A stretch of 32,396 nucleotides of DNA, from positions 1 to 32,396 of the forward strand of contig JAFWPA010000083.1 of the NCBI GenBank assembly GCA_017509685.1, read 5' to 3'. The translations under genes and the position numbers were made by a program. How positions within the stretch are numbered: the stretch's first letter is position 1; every line of letters begins with the position of its first letter. The notes under the pieces are model-generated. The model did not search any database, was not told the DNA's origin, and saw nothing but the letters and a program-made list of their open reading frames with translations. Origin of the DNA: Bacteroidales bacterium. GTDB taxonomy: Bacteria; Bacteroidota; Bacteroidia; Bacteroidales; UBA932. Shown one piece after another: positions 7,305-15,376 of this stretch.

Positions 7305-8164
7305 GTGGTTAGTAAAGAGACCAGGCACTTTTGGAGCGATTCGCGCCAGTGAGGGATGCTGATACCCAGCGTTCCTTTAATTTTACTCTTGTCCAGGACG
7401 GAATAGGCGGGCCGATGGACCTTCGAGGGGAACTCGTCGCTGGTGCACGGCCGGATTTCGCACGTCGTGTGCCCGGACAGTTCAGCGATGGCGCACGCAA
7501 ACTCGTACCACGTGCACTCCCCCTCGTTGGTATAATTATACATACCTTCTTTTGCAGAAAGCATCTTGACAATGACTTCGGCCAGGTCTCCGGCATAGGT
7601 GGGCGTGCCGCGCTGGTCATCTACCACCTTCAGGGAAGGTTTTTCGGCGGTGAGGCGAAGCATGGTCTTGACGAAGTTTTTGCCGTATTCGCTGTACAGC
7701 CAGGCGGTGCGGATAATGATGTGCCGGCAGCTTACCCGCTGAATAGCTTCCTCCCCGTGGAGTTTGGACTGGGCGTACACGCCCTGCGGGGCAGGTTTTT
7801 GTGTTTCCGTAATGGGAGTGTTCAACACTTCCCCGCCAAAGACATAGTCCGTGGAGATATGCAGCAGCAAGCCGTTCACTTCCTTCATAGCCACGGCCAG
7901 GTTTTCCACCGCCTTGGCATTCAGCAGTTCAGCCAGTTCCGGATTATCCTCCGCCCCCTCTACATTCGTATATCCCGCACAGTTGACAATGGTGTCAATG
8001 CCCTCCCGGGCCACCAGCGCACGAATGGCCGGAAGATCTGTAATATCCAGCTCATCAACATCGGTGAAAAGCCAATCTTGCTTGCGCGTTGGCATTGCGA
8101 TGGCCGGAGTTGATTGTAAACTCCGTCCGAGTTGCCCGTTGGCACCGGTTACCAGCACTTTCAT
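7301..8164 (-). CDS. rfbD: dTDP-4-dehydrorhamnose reductase
   Basis: A 287-residue extended SDR enzyme that reduces dTDP-4-dehydro-L-rhamnose to dTDP-L-rhamnose in the cytoplasm. Motifs: the N-terminal nucleotide-binding turn TGANGQLG (7-14), HISTDYVFGG with the family's STDYVFDG-like signature, the YxxxK catalytic pair in VYAQSKLHGEEA, and the C-terminal RPAYSVLDKSKI typical of RmlD. The ATG overlaps the rfbC stop by 4 nt (ATGA), so the two are translated together. rfbA and rfbB are not in the window. The stop codon lies inside repeat copy B, so the last few residues (LLTT) may have been set by that insertion. Confidence 0.94.
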   Translation of the reverse strand: MKVLVTGANGQLGRSLQSTPAIAMPTRKQDWLFTDVDELDITDLPAIRALVAREGIDTIVNCAGYTNVEGAEDNPELAELLNAKAVENLAVAMKEVNGLLLHISTDYVFGGEVLNTPITETQKPAPQGVYAQSKLHGEEAIQRVSCRHIIIRTAWLYSEYGKNFVKTMLRLTAEKPSLKVVDDQRGTPTYAGDLAEVIVKMLSAKEGMYNYTNEGECTWYEFACAIAELSGHTTCEIRPCTSDEFPSKVHRPAYSVLDKSKIKGTLGISIPHWRESLQKCLVSLLTT

Positions 8165-8724
8165 AGGCCGTAGTCAAACAGATCCTGGCAATCGGCCAGA
8201 AGTGGATTATGAAAGTCCTTCTCCGACAGGAGGATATCGGCCCGGGGAAGACCCCAGTCAATGCCCAGGGCAGGGTCGTCCCAGGCAATGCCGGCTTCGG
8301 ATTCCGGATGGTAGTAGCGGTCGCACTTGTACTGGAAAACGGCCTCCTGGCTAAGGACGGCAAAGCCGTGGGCGAAGCCACGCGGCACGAAGAACTGCCG
8401 ATGGTTCTCTCCGGAGAGTTCACAGGCCACGTGCTGGCCGAACCAGGGGGATCCGCGGCGGATATCCACCGCAATGTCCAGCACCCGGCCGCTCACTACG
8501 CGCACCAGCTTGCTCTGGGCCCACTCCCCTTTCTGGAAATGAAGGCCGCGCACCACGCCATAGTGACTCTTGCTCTCGTTGTCCTGCACAAAGTCCACGT
8601 GGAAGCCCAGCGCGGCGTCCAGGTCCCGCTGGCTCCAGCTCTCGAAGAAATAGCCCCTGCTGTCCCCGAACACTCGCGGTTCCAGGACATAGACGCCGGA
8701 TATAGCTGTTTCAATAACGTTCAT
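8161..8724 (-). CDS. rfbC: dTDP-4-dehydrorhamnose 3,5-epimerase
   Basis: A 187-residue cupin-fold epimerase acting before RfbD in dTDP-L-rhamnose synthesis. Recognised by VFGDSRGYFFESWSQRDL near the N-terminus, VRGLHFQKGEWAQSKLVRVVSG with the catalytic-region histidine, DIAVDIRRGSPWFGQHVACELSG, and FVPRGFAHGFAVLS. The open frame extends far upstream, but the start is set at 8724 (MNVIETAISGVY): this gives the normal length and lies 6 nt from a TATCTTTG promoter box. Divergent from legB across 94 bp, suggesting shared control of rhamnose and legionaminate supply. Confidence 0.95.
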   Translation of the reverse strand: MNVIETAISGVYVLEPRVFGDSRGYFFESWSQRDLDAALGFHVDFVQDNESKSHYGVVRGLHFQKGEWAQSKLVRVVSGRVLDIAVDIRRGSPWFGQHVACELSGENHRQFFVPRGFAHGFAVLSQEAVFQYKCDRYYHPESEAGIAWDDPALGIDWGLPRADILLSEKDFHNPLLADCQDLFDYGL

Positions 8725-8730
8725 TAGATG

Positions 8731-8738
8731 CAAAGATA
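8731..8738 (-). promoter_or_regulatory. -7 box of rfbC, implying a leaderless mRNA
   Basis: Minus-strand TATCTTTG, an exact TAnnTTTG match, ends 6 nt before the rfbC ATG (8724). Transcription in Bacteroidetes starts about 6-7 nt after this box, which would place +1 at or next to the start codon. A second match (TAATTTTG, 8739-8746) directly upstream would give a leader of about 8 nt. Confidence 0.55.
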
Positions 8739-8786
8739 CAAAATTATATACAAAGTATATTGCTGGGAATATTCGTAATTTTTGCA

Positions 8787-8794
8787 TATTTTTG
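8787..8794 (+). promoter_or_regulatory. -7 box of the legionaminate operon
   Basis: TATTTTTG matches TAnnTTTG and ends 24 nt before the legB ATG. It lies in the A/T-rich divergent region shared with rfbC. No convincing -33 element was seen at standard spacing. Confidence 0.5.
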
Positions 8795-8818
8795 TAGATT
8801 TTAACGAAGTACGCACGC

Positions 8819-10027
8819 ATGTTCGACAGAGAGAGATTCATCGCGGAACACGTCACCGGAAGGAAGGAGAGCTTCTTCGCCGGGGACATGGTGAAGCATG
8901 AAGAGGAAATCCGCCGGGAAATCAGCGGGAAGAAGGTATGTGTCATTGGCGGCGCCGGCTCCATCGGCAGCGCCTTTATCCGGGAACTGGTGAAATTCGG
9001 CCCCGCGTCCCTCACGGTAGTGGACCTCAGCGAGAACGGCCTGGCCGAACTTACGCGGGACCTGCGCTCCACGGACGGCATCCAGATGCCGGAAGTGTAC
9101 CGCACGTATGCCCTCAACTTCGCCGACCCCATTTTCGCCCGCATCTTCCGGGAGGAGAAAGGCTTTGACATCGTGGCCAATTTCAGCGCCCACAAGCACG
9201 TGCGCAGCGAAAAGGACAAATACGCCGTCCAGGCCCTCCTGGAGAACAACGACATCAAGGCCGCCGGCCTCATGGACCTCCTGTGCGAATATCCCCCGCG
9301 CCACTTCTTCTGCGTGAGCACGGACAAAGCCGCCAATCCCGTGAACGTAATGGGTGCCAGCAAGCGCATCATGGAAGACGTGATCATGGCCTACAAGGAC
9401 CGTTTCAAGGTGAGCACCGCCCGTTTTGCCAACGTGGCCTTCTCCAACGGCTCCCTGCCCGACGCCTGGATGCAGCGCCTGCAGCGCCGTCAGCCCCTGG
9501 CCGCCCCCAAGGACGTAAAACGCTACTTCGTATCCCCCGCCGAAAGCGGACAGATTTGTCTGATGGCCTGTATCCTGGGCCGCGACGGGGAAATCTTCTT
9601 CCCCCGCCTGCAGGAAGACCAGATGAAGACCTTCTCTGAAATCTGCGACGCCTTCCTCGTGGCTAACGGACTAATCAAGAAAGAATTTACGGCCGATGCC
9701 GATGCCCGCGCCTATGCCGCTGCCATGCCGGCAGACAGCAAGGTGTATCCCGTGGTGTACAGCCTGAGCGACACCACCGGCGAAAAGGGTTTCGAAGAAT
9801 TCTACGTCCCCGGCGAGAAACTGGACATGGACCGCTTCGCCAGCCTGGGCGTCATCCTGGAGAGCCCCCGCAAACCGGCCGCCGAAGTGAACGCCTTCCT
9901 GCAGGAACTGGAGGCCATTTTCGCCAGCCCCGATTTTACCAAGGAGGAAGTGGTAAAGGCCATCAAACGCTTCATCCCCAACTTCGAGCACGAAGAAAAG
10001 GGAAAGAACCTGGATCAAAAAATGTAA
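8819..10027 (+). CDS. legB: NDP-N-acetylglucosamine 4,6-dehydratase (LegB type)
   Basis: A 402-residue cytoplasmic SDR of the CapD/FlaA1-like dehydratase group. It should convert an NDP-GlcNAc (GDP-GlcNAc in the legionaminate route) to the 4-keto-6-deoxy sugar, the first committed step. Evidence: the Rossmann motif GGAGSIGS (44-51), NFSAHKHVRSEKD, and STDKAANPVNVMGASK (167-182). In that last motif the usual SDR tyrosine is replaced by Met178 with Lys182 kept, the MxxxK form seen in FlaA1/PglF-type dehydratases. A 40-residue N-terminal extension precedes the Rossmann fold. It is the first gene of the eight-gene operon; legC follows after 1 nt. The nucleotide carrier (GDP or UDP) cannot be read from the sequence; ptmE downstream favours GDP. 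Confidence 0.88.
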   Translation: MFDRERFIAEHVTGRKESFFAGDMVKHEEEIRREISGKKVCVIGGAGSIGSAFIRELVKFGPASLTVVDLSENGLAELTRDLRSTDGIQMPEVYRTYALNFADPIFARIFREEKGFDIVANFSAHKHVRSEKDKYAVQALLENNDIKAAGLMDLLCEYPPRHFFCVSTDKAANPVNVMGASKRIMEDVIMAYKDRFKVSTARFANVAFSNGSLPDAWMQRLQRRQPLAAPKDVKRYFVSPAESGQICLMACILGRDGEIFFPRLQEDQMKTFSEICDAFLVANGLIKKEFTADADARAYAAAMPADSKVYPVVYSLSDTTGEKGFEEFYVPGEKLDMDRFASLGVILESPRKPAAEVNAFLQELEAIFASPDFTKEEVVKAIKRFIPNFEHEEKGKNLDQKM

Positions 10028-10028
10028 G

Positions 10029-11174
10029 ATGCAATACAAGGAAATCACCGATTTTGTGCACCAGCTGTACGGGACCAAAGACTTTGTGCCCCTGAGCGTA
10101 CCGCTGTTTGTAGGAAATGAAAAGAAATACCTGGAGGAGTGCATAGACACCACCTTCGTCTCCAGCGTGGGCCCCTTCGTAGACCGTTTTGAGAAGGAGA
10201 TTGCCGCCTACACCGGCGCCGCCCGCGCCGTGGTGTGCGTGAGCGGCACCAATGCCCTGCATATGTCCCTGATGCTCTCCGGCGTGCAGCGGGACGACGA
10301 AGTCCTCACCCAGGCCCTCACCTTCATCGCCACTTGCAACGCCATCAGCTATATCGGCGCGCATCCCGTCTTCGTGGACGTGGACCGCGAAACCCTGGGC
10401 CTGTCGCCCGACGCCCTGCGCAACTGGCTGAAAGAGAGCGCCGAACTGCGGGAAGACGGTTGCTACAACCGCCGCACCGGCCGCCGCGTGAAGGCCTGCG
10501 TGCCCATGCACACCTTCGGCCATCCCGTGCGCATCGAAGAGGTTGCCGCCATTTGCCAGGAGTGGAAGATTGCCCTGGTAGAGGACGCGGCCGAGAGCAT
10601 CGGCAGCCTGTACCACGGCCGGCATACCGGTACCTTCGCCCCCATCGGCGCCCTGTCCTTCAACGGCAACAAGACCATCACCACGGGCGGCGGCGGCATG
10701 CTGCTTTTCCAGGATCCCGCCGTGGGCGAGCACGCCAAGCACCTCACCACGCAGGCCAAGATGCCCCACCGCTGGGAGTTCCGCCACGACGAAATCGGCT
10801 ACAACTACCGCATGCCCAACATCAATGCGGCCCTGGGATGCGCCCAGCTGGAGAATCTGGACCGCTACATCGAGAGCAAGCGCCGCATCGCCGCAGCGTA
10901 TGCTAATTACTTCAAGGACGTCCCCGGCGTGCAGTTCTTCACCGAACCGGAGGGTTGCCGCTCCAATTACTGGCTCAACGCCGTCATCCTGGAAAACCGG
11001 GAGGCGCGGGACGCCTTCCTGGAATACAGCAACGACAACGGCGTGATGACGCGCCCCGTGTGGGAGCTGATGAACCGCCTGCCCATGTTTGAAAAATGCG
11101 AAACCGACGGCCTGGAGAACACCATCTGGCTGGCCGACCGCATTGTGAATATCCCCAGCAGCGCCAAATTATGA
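10029..11174 (+). CDS. legC: LegC-family PLP aminotransferase (4-aminotransferase)
   Basis: A 381-residue DegT/DnrJ/EryC1 aminotransferase expected to add an amino group at C4 of the 4-keto sugar made by LegB. The PLP lysine is Lys215 in ALSFNGNKTITTGGGGM. VSGTNALHMSLMLSGV and VEDAAESIGSLYHGRHTG are the other PLP-pocket segments. The long N-terminal part (ITDFVHQLYG...VPLSVPLFVGNEKKYLEECIDT) matches the legionaminate-type subfamily rather than short perosamine-type enzymes. It starts one base after the legB stop; its TGA overlaps the legG ATG (ATGA). In the legionaminate route the new amine becomes the C7 nitrogen of the nonulosonic acid. Confidence 0.91.
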   Translation: MQYKEITDFVHQLYGTKDFVPLSVPLFVGNEKKYLEECIDTTFVSSVGPFVDRFEKEIAAYTGAARAVVCVSGTNALHMSLMLSGVQRDDEVLTQALTFIATCNAISYIGAHPVFVDVDRETLGLSPDALRNWLKESAELREDGCYNRRTGRRVKACVPMHTFGHPVRIEEVAAICQEWKIALVEDAAESIGSLYHGRHTGTFAPIGALSFNGNKTITTGGGGMLLFQDPAVGEHAKHLTTQAKMPHRWEFRHDEIGYNYRMPNINAALGCAQLENLDRYIESKRRIAAAYANYFKDVPGVQFFTEPEGCRSNYWLNAVILENREARDAFLEYSNDNGVMTRPVWELMNRLPMFEKCETDGLENTIWLADRIVNIPSSAKL

Positions 11175-12268
11175 AAAAGATAGCCGTCGTCACCGCCACC
11201 CGGGCCGAATACGGCCTGCTCCGCCGGACCGTGGAAGCCCTGCGGGCACAGGCGTGCTTTGACGTGCGGCTCATCGTAACCGGCACGCACTTGAGCCCCG
11301 CCTTCGGGGAAACCTGGAAGGAAATCGAGGCCGACGGCGTGCGCATAGACTGTAAGATAGATTATCTTTCGGAAGACCGCTCCCCCGCCGGCATCGCCCG
11401 GGAAGCCGGCCACTGCGCGCAACTGTTCGCCGATACCCTGGCGCAGATGCAGCCGGACCTGCTGCTGGTGCTGGGAGACCGCTACGAACTACTGCCCATC
11501 TGTTCCAGCGCCCTGGTGCTGGGCATTCCCATCGGCCACATTGGCGGCGGGGAACGCACGGAAGGCGCCATTGACGACGCCGTGCGCAATGCCGTGACCA
11601 TGCTGGCCACCGTCCACTTCCCCAACAGCCCCGAGGCTGCCGAAGCCATCGTGCAGATGCGCGGCAGTGAAGAAAACGTCTTCGAAGTGGGCGAACCCGG
11701 CGCCGAAAACATCCTCAAGGCCACCCTCCCCACAAGGGAAGAGCTGGCCGCCCGCCTGAACCTGGACGCCGCCAAGCCCTGGGTACTGGGCACCCTGCAC
11801 CCTGAAACCCGGGAAAGCCTGGACTACAACCTGTCCATGGCCCGGAACATGCTGGAAGCCCTGGGCCACCTTAATGGATACGAGATTGTGCTCACCAAAG
11901 CCAACGCAGACCCCTGCGGGGAAAAGATGAACGCCCTGTATACCGCCGCCAAAGGCATCCATATGTACGATTCGCTGGGCCAGAACGGTTATCTGGGCCT
12001 GATGAAGGAAGCCGCCTTTGTCATTGGCAATTCCAGCAGCGGCGTCATCGAGGCGCCCCTTTTCGGCACGCCGGTGGTGAATATCGGCCACAGGCAGACA
12101 GGCCGGAAAATGAACCGCTGCGTCATCCCCTGCGAAGCGGGACTTCAAGACATCCAGGCCGCCATCGCAGCCGTCAAAGGGCGTTTCCAGCCCGATATCC
12201 TTCCCGGCACCGGCCATACGTCGGAACTCATCGCAGGACACTTAAAAGCGTATTTCCATGAACTTTAA
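11171..12268 (+). CDS. legG: NDP-sugar hydrolase/2-epimerase (NeuC/LegG type)
   Basis: A 365-residue hydrolysing 2-epimerase. It removes the nucleotide and inverts C2 of the di-N-substituted trideoxyglucose to give the mannose-configured hexose that LegI condenses. Motifs: TRAEYG (10-15), GDRYE (102-106), HIGGGE (123-128), HPET (210-213), GNSSSGVIEAP (286-296); all match the NeuC/WecB fold. The start at 11171 overlaps the legC stop by 4 nt; the open frame upstream of it is a shadow of legC. Its last 11 bases overlap the next gene. All active-site segments are intact. Confidence 0.93.
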   Translation: MKKIAVVTATRAEYGLLRRTVEALRAQACFDVRLIVTGTHLSPAFGETWKEIEADGVRIDCKIDYLSEDRSPAGIAREAGHCAQLFADTLAQMQPDLLLVLGDRYELLPICSSALVLGIPIGHIGGGERTEGAIDDAVRNAVTMLATVHFPNSPEAAEAIVQMRGSEENVFEVGEPGAENILKATLPTREELAARLNLDAAKPWVLGTLHPETRESLDYNLSMARNMLEALGHLNGYEIVLTKANADPCGEKMNALYTAAKGIHMYDSLGQNGYLGLMKEAAFVIGNSSSGVIEAPLFGTPVVNIGHRQTGRKMNRCVIPCEAGLQDIQAAIAAVKGRFQPDILPGTGHTSELIAGHLKAYFHEL

Positions 12269-13397
12269 CGAGCTCCGCACACCCTGTTTCATCCTGGACG
12301 CAGATACCCTGCGCCACCTGTACCGCAGTTTCCGGGACGCCCTGCAAAACCACTTTGCCAGCGCCCGGGTGGCCTATTCCGTGAAAACGAATGCCAATCC
12401 CACCCTGCTGCAGATCCTGCTGGAAGAGGGCGCCGCGGCCGAAGTGGTGTCGGATACCGAATATGACCTGGCATCGGCCCTGGGATTCCAGGAAATCGTG
12501 TTCAACGGCCCCGTCAAGGGAAAGGAGCACTTCCTGAAAGCCCTGGAGGACGGCCAAACAGTGAATATTGACAGCAAACGGGAGCTGGACTGGCTGGGGG
12601 AACTGCCCGCCGGAGCGCAGGCTTCCGTGGGGCTTCGTGTGAACGTGCCGCTGCCGGACGACGACACCTTCTCCCGCTTCGGCTTCGGGATGGAGGAGTT
12701 CAAGGAGGCCGTGGAGCGCATCAAGGCCCTTCCGAACGTGCGCCTGGCCGGCCTGCACCTGCACCGCACCTCCAGGACCCGCAGCCTGGAAGTGTATGCC
12801 ACCATCGCCGCCAAGGCGGCCGCCGTGCTGCATGCTTATAAGTTGGAGCCGGACTACATTGATATCGGCGGCGGTTACTTTGGGGAGATGCCCGGGAAAC
12901 CTTCCTTTGAAGAATATGCGGCCACGCTGGCCAAGGGACTCAAGGATTACCCCCGCGCCCGCATCATCGTGGAGCCGGGCAATGCCCTGTGCGCCGGCGT
13001 CTTCTCCTTCCTTTCCAGCGTGCTGGACGTGAAGGAAATCAGCGGCCACGCCGTGGTGGTGTGCGACGGCAGCCGCAACGACATCGACCCCTTCTTCCGC
13101 AAGACAGACTATTTCAAATCCTTCCCCACGGTAGAGGAAGGCCGGCCCCACGCACCCATACAGACGGTGGTGGGTGGCACCTGCCTGGAAAACGACCGCC
13201 TCTTTACGCTGGAGGGAGAACCGGCGCTGCGTCCCGGAGACCGCATCGCCTTTGCCAATACGGGAGCCTATACAATGGCCCTGAGCCCCCTGTTCATCCG
13301 CTATTTCCCGCGGGTGTATGTCCTGGAAAGCGGCCTGTACCGCCTGGCCAGCGAACAGTGGAGTGCCCAAGATTACTTAAACGCCTATGGAATATAA
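12258..13397 (+). CDS. Type III PLP-dependent decarboxylase-like protein
   Basis: A 379-residue fold-III (alanine-racemase-like barrel plus C-terminal domain) protein of the Orn/DAP/Arg decarboxylase 2 group, as in LysA, NspC and BtrK. Visible residues: the PLP lysine Lys43 in AYSVKTNANP, GGGYFG (204-209) for phosphate binding, EPG (239-241), Cys309 with Asp313 (GGTCLENDR), and GAYTMALSPLF with Tyr338. The usual HxHxGS block reads HLHRTS (167-172), so the glycine is replaced. The substrate is unknown. It is not an ordinary LysA by context: the gene overlaps legG by 11 nt and the ATP-grasp gene by 11 nt inside the legionaminate operon. I infer a role in making or trimming an amino-acid-derived N-acyl group. 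An inactive or racemase-like role is possible. Confidence 0.85.
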   Translation: MNFNELRTPCFILDADTLRHLYRSFRDALQNHFASARVAYSVKTNANPTLLQILLEEGAAAEVVSDTEYDLASALGFQEIVFNGPVKGKEHFLKALEDGQTVNIDSKRELDWLGELPAGAQASVGLRVNVPLPDDDTFSRFGFGMEEFKEAVERIKALPNVRLAGLHLHRTSRTRSLEVYATIAAKAAAVLHAYKLEPDYIDIGGGYFGEMPGKPSFEEYAATLAKGLKDYPRARIIVEPGNALCAGVFSFLSSVLDVKEISGHAVVVCDGSRNDIDPFFRKTDYFKSFPTVEEGRPHAPIQTVVGGTCLENDRLFTLEGEPALRPGDRIAFANTGAYTMALSPLFIRYFPRVYVLESGLYRLASEQWSAQDYLNAYGI

Positions 13398-14385
13398 CCT
13401 TCTTTGCTGTAACGTGGGCCGTCGCGGCCGCCTGATGCTGGACTTCCGCAAGTCGCTTGCCGGAAAGGGCCTGGTAGTGGGCACCGACAACTGGAGCGTG
13501 GCCCCCGCCATCTTCCTGGCCGACAAAATGTACGTGACGCCCAAGATCACGGACCCGCACTATATGGATGAGGTTTTCGCCATCTGCGAAAAGGAGCATA
13601 TCCGCGCCGTGAGCACGTTCATCGACCCCGAAATCGAAGTGCTGGCCGCCCACCGGGATGAATTCCTGGCCAAGGGCATACTGCCTCTATGTCCTTCCCT
13701 GAAAACAGCCCAGCTGTGCATGGACAAGTACCTGATGTTCAAGCATCTGAAGGAACACGGCGTAAGGACAGTCCTCACCTACCGCACGCTGGCCGACTTC
13801 CAGGCCGGTCTGGGCGCCGGGGAGATTGACTTCCCCGTGTTCATCAAACCGGTGAAAGGCAGCGGCAGCGTGGGCGCCCGCAAGGTGAACGACATGGAGA
13901 CGCTCAAGGACCTCTTTGCCGAAGGGGCCCACGACTATATCATCCAGGAACTGATGACCGAAGGAGACTGCGACGCCGACGTATACGTAGACTGCATCTC
14001 CCACCAGGTGATTTCCGTCTTTTCCAAGCGCAAGATCGAGACCCGCATCGGCGGGGCCTCCAAGACCATCAGCTTCAAGGACCCCTCCCTCTTTGCCTTC
14101 GTGCAGGAGGTAGTGAGCGTGCTGGAACTCAGCGGCCCCTGCGACATGGACTTCTTCATCAAGGGCGGCCAGTGGTACCTGTCGGAAATCAATCCGCGCT
14201 TCGGCGGAGCCTATCTGCATGCCTACGGCGCCGGGGTGGACTTTGTGAAATACATCCTGCAGAACATGGACGGGAAGGCCTCCCAGCCGGAAATCGGCCA
14301 GTACGACGAAGGTGTGCTGATGCTGATGTACGACGACGTGGTCATCGCCCGCGAGGCCGATTTGCTGAGAGACTACCATGACTAA
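13387..14385 (+). CDS. CarB/PylC-like ATP-grasp ligase
   Basis: A 332-residue ATP-grasp protein resembling the carbamoyl-phosphate-synthase large-subunit-like ligases found in polysaccharide loci. Layout: an N-terminal pre-ATP-grasp domain (NVGRRGRLMLDFRKSL; STFIDPEIEVLA), the DKYLMFKHLKEHGV segment (113-126), FIKPVKGSGSVGARKV with ATP-binding Lys154, and the metal site DMDFF...EINPRFGG with Glu267 and Asn269. Such enzymes join a carboxylate to an amine through an acyl phosphate. It overlaps the decarboxylase gene by 11 nt and legI by 8 nt. In this position, and with no LegH acetyltransferase in the operon, it is the best candidate for acylating a sugar amine. The substrate cannot be read from the sequence. 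Confidence 0.88.
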   Translation: MEYNLLCCNVGRRGRLMLDFRKSLAGKGLVVGTDNWSVAPAIFLADKMYVTPKITDPHYMDEVFAICEKEHIRAVSTFIDPEIEVLAAHRDEFLAKGILPLCPSLKTAQLCMDKYLMFKHLKEHGVRTVLTYRTLADFQAGLGAGEIDFPVFIKPVKGSGSVGARKVNDMETLKDLFAEGAHDYIIQELMTEGDCDADVYVDCISHQVISVFSKRKIETRIGGASKTISFKDPSLFAFVQEVVSVLELSGPCDMDFFIKGGQWYLSEINPRFGGAYLHAYGAGVDFVKYILQNMDGKASQPEIGQYDEGVLMLMYDDVVIAREADLLRDYHD

Positions 14386-15376
14386 GACCTTCATCATAGC
14401 CGAAGCCGGGGTGAACCACAACGGCCGCCTGGACCTGGCGCTGCAGCTTTGCGACGCCGCCAAGGCCGCCGGGGCCGATGCCGTCAAGTTCCAGACCTGG
14501 GTGACGGAGAAAATCATTGTCCCGGACACGCAGAAGGCCGATTACCAAAAGGCCAACAGCGGCGCCGGCGAATCCCAGTACCAGATGCTGAAAGCGCTGG
14601 AGCTGGGCTACGACCAGTTTGCGCAGATCAAGGCCTACTGCGACCGCATAGGCATCACCTTCCTCTCTACCGGCGACAATCCCGAGGACGTGGATTTCCT
14701 GCTGGGGCTGGGCATGCCGCTGGTCAAGATTGGCTCCGGCGACATCACCAACATTCCCCTGCTGCGCCATATCGGCGCCTGCGGCAAGCCCGTCATCCTC
14801 TCTACGGGGATGGCCGATATGGAGATGGTGCGCAAAGCGTACCGAACGCTGCAGGAGGCCGGTGCAAAAGACATCACGGTGCTGCACTGCACCACCAACT
14901 ACCCCTGCCCGCCGCAGGAAGTGAACCTGAAGGCCATGCTCACCATGAAGGCCGAACTGGGCTGCCCCGTGGGCTATTCAGACCATACGCTGGGAACCGA
15001 GGTTCCCGTGGCCGCCGTGGCCATGGGCGCCTGCGTCATCGAAAAGCACCTGACGCTGGACAGCCAGATGGAAGGCCCGGACCATGCCGCTTCCATGGAG
15101 CCGGACGCCTTTAGAGAAATGTGCCGCCAGATTCGCGCCATCGAGGTGGCGCTGGGCAGCGGCGTCAAGGAACCCAACGCCAGCGAGAAGGCCATCTCCG
15201 GCGTGGTGCTCAAACGCATCGTGGCCGCCAGTCCCATCCGCAAGGGAGAGGTGCTGTCGGCCCAGAATTTGGCCGTCAAACGCGCCCCCCAGGGCCTCAG
15301 TGTGGACCATTGGGACCAGGTTTGCGGCACGGTGGCCGGCCGGGATTACCAGACAGACGAACCTATCCAGTTATGA
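14378..15376 (+). CDS. legI: N,N'-disubstituted legionaminate synthase (NeuB family)
   Basis: A 332-residue PEP-dependent synthase that condenses the 6-deoxy-mannosamine derivative with phosphoenolpyruvate to make the nine-carbon 2-keto acid. The NeuB barrel shows IAEAGVNHNG (7-16), DAVKFQTW (34-41), LSTGMADMEM, TTNYPCPPQEVNL, GYSDHTLG and EKHLTLDSQMEGPDHAASMEP. An SAF (antifreeze-like) domain covers roughly residues 275-332. GDNPEDVDFL and the 4-amino-sugar context favour legionaminate over sialate or pseudaminate, but this is subfamily-level inference. It overlaps the ATP-grasp gene by 8 nt and legF by 4 nt (ATGA). Confidence 0.92.
   Translation: MTKTFIIAEAGVNHNGRLDLALQLCDAAKAAGADAVKFQTWVTEKIIVPDTQKADYQKANSGAGESQYQMLKALELGYDQFAQIKAYCDRIGITFLSTGDNPEDVDFLLGLGMPLVKIGSGDITNIPLLRHIGACGKPVILSTGMADMEMVRKAYRTLQEAGAKDITVLHCTTNYPCPPQEVNLKAMLTMKAELGCPVGYSDHTLGTEVPVAAVAMGACVIEKHLTLDSQMEGPDHAASMEPDAFREMCRQIRAIEVALGSGVKEPNASEKAISGVVLKRIVAASPIRKGEVLSAQNLAVKRAPQGLSVDHWDQVCGTVAGRDYQTDEPIQL

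Noticed and set aside
8725-9387. N-terminal extension of rfbC to 408 residues
   Set aside because: The extra part runs antisense through legB, across the promoter box; RfbC proteins are about 185 residues and start at MNVIETAISGVY.
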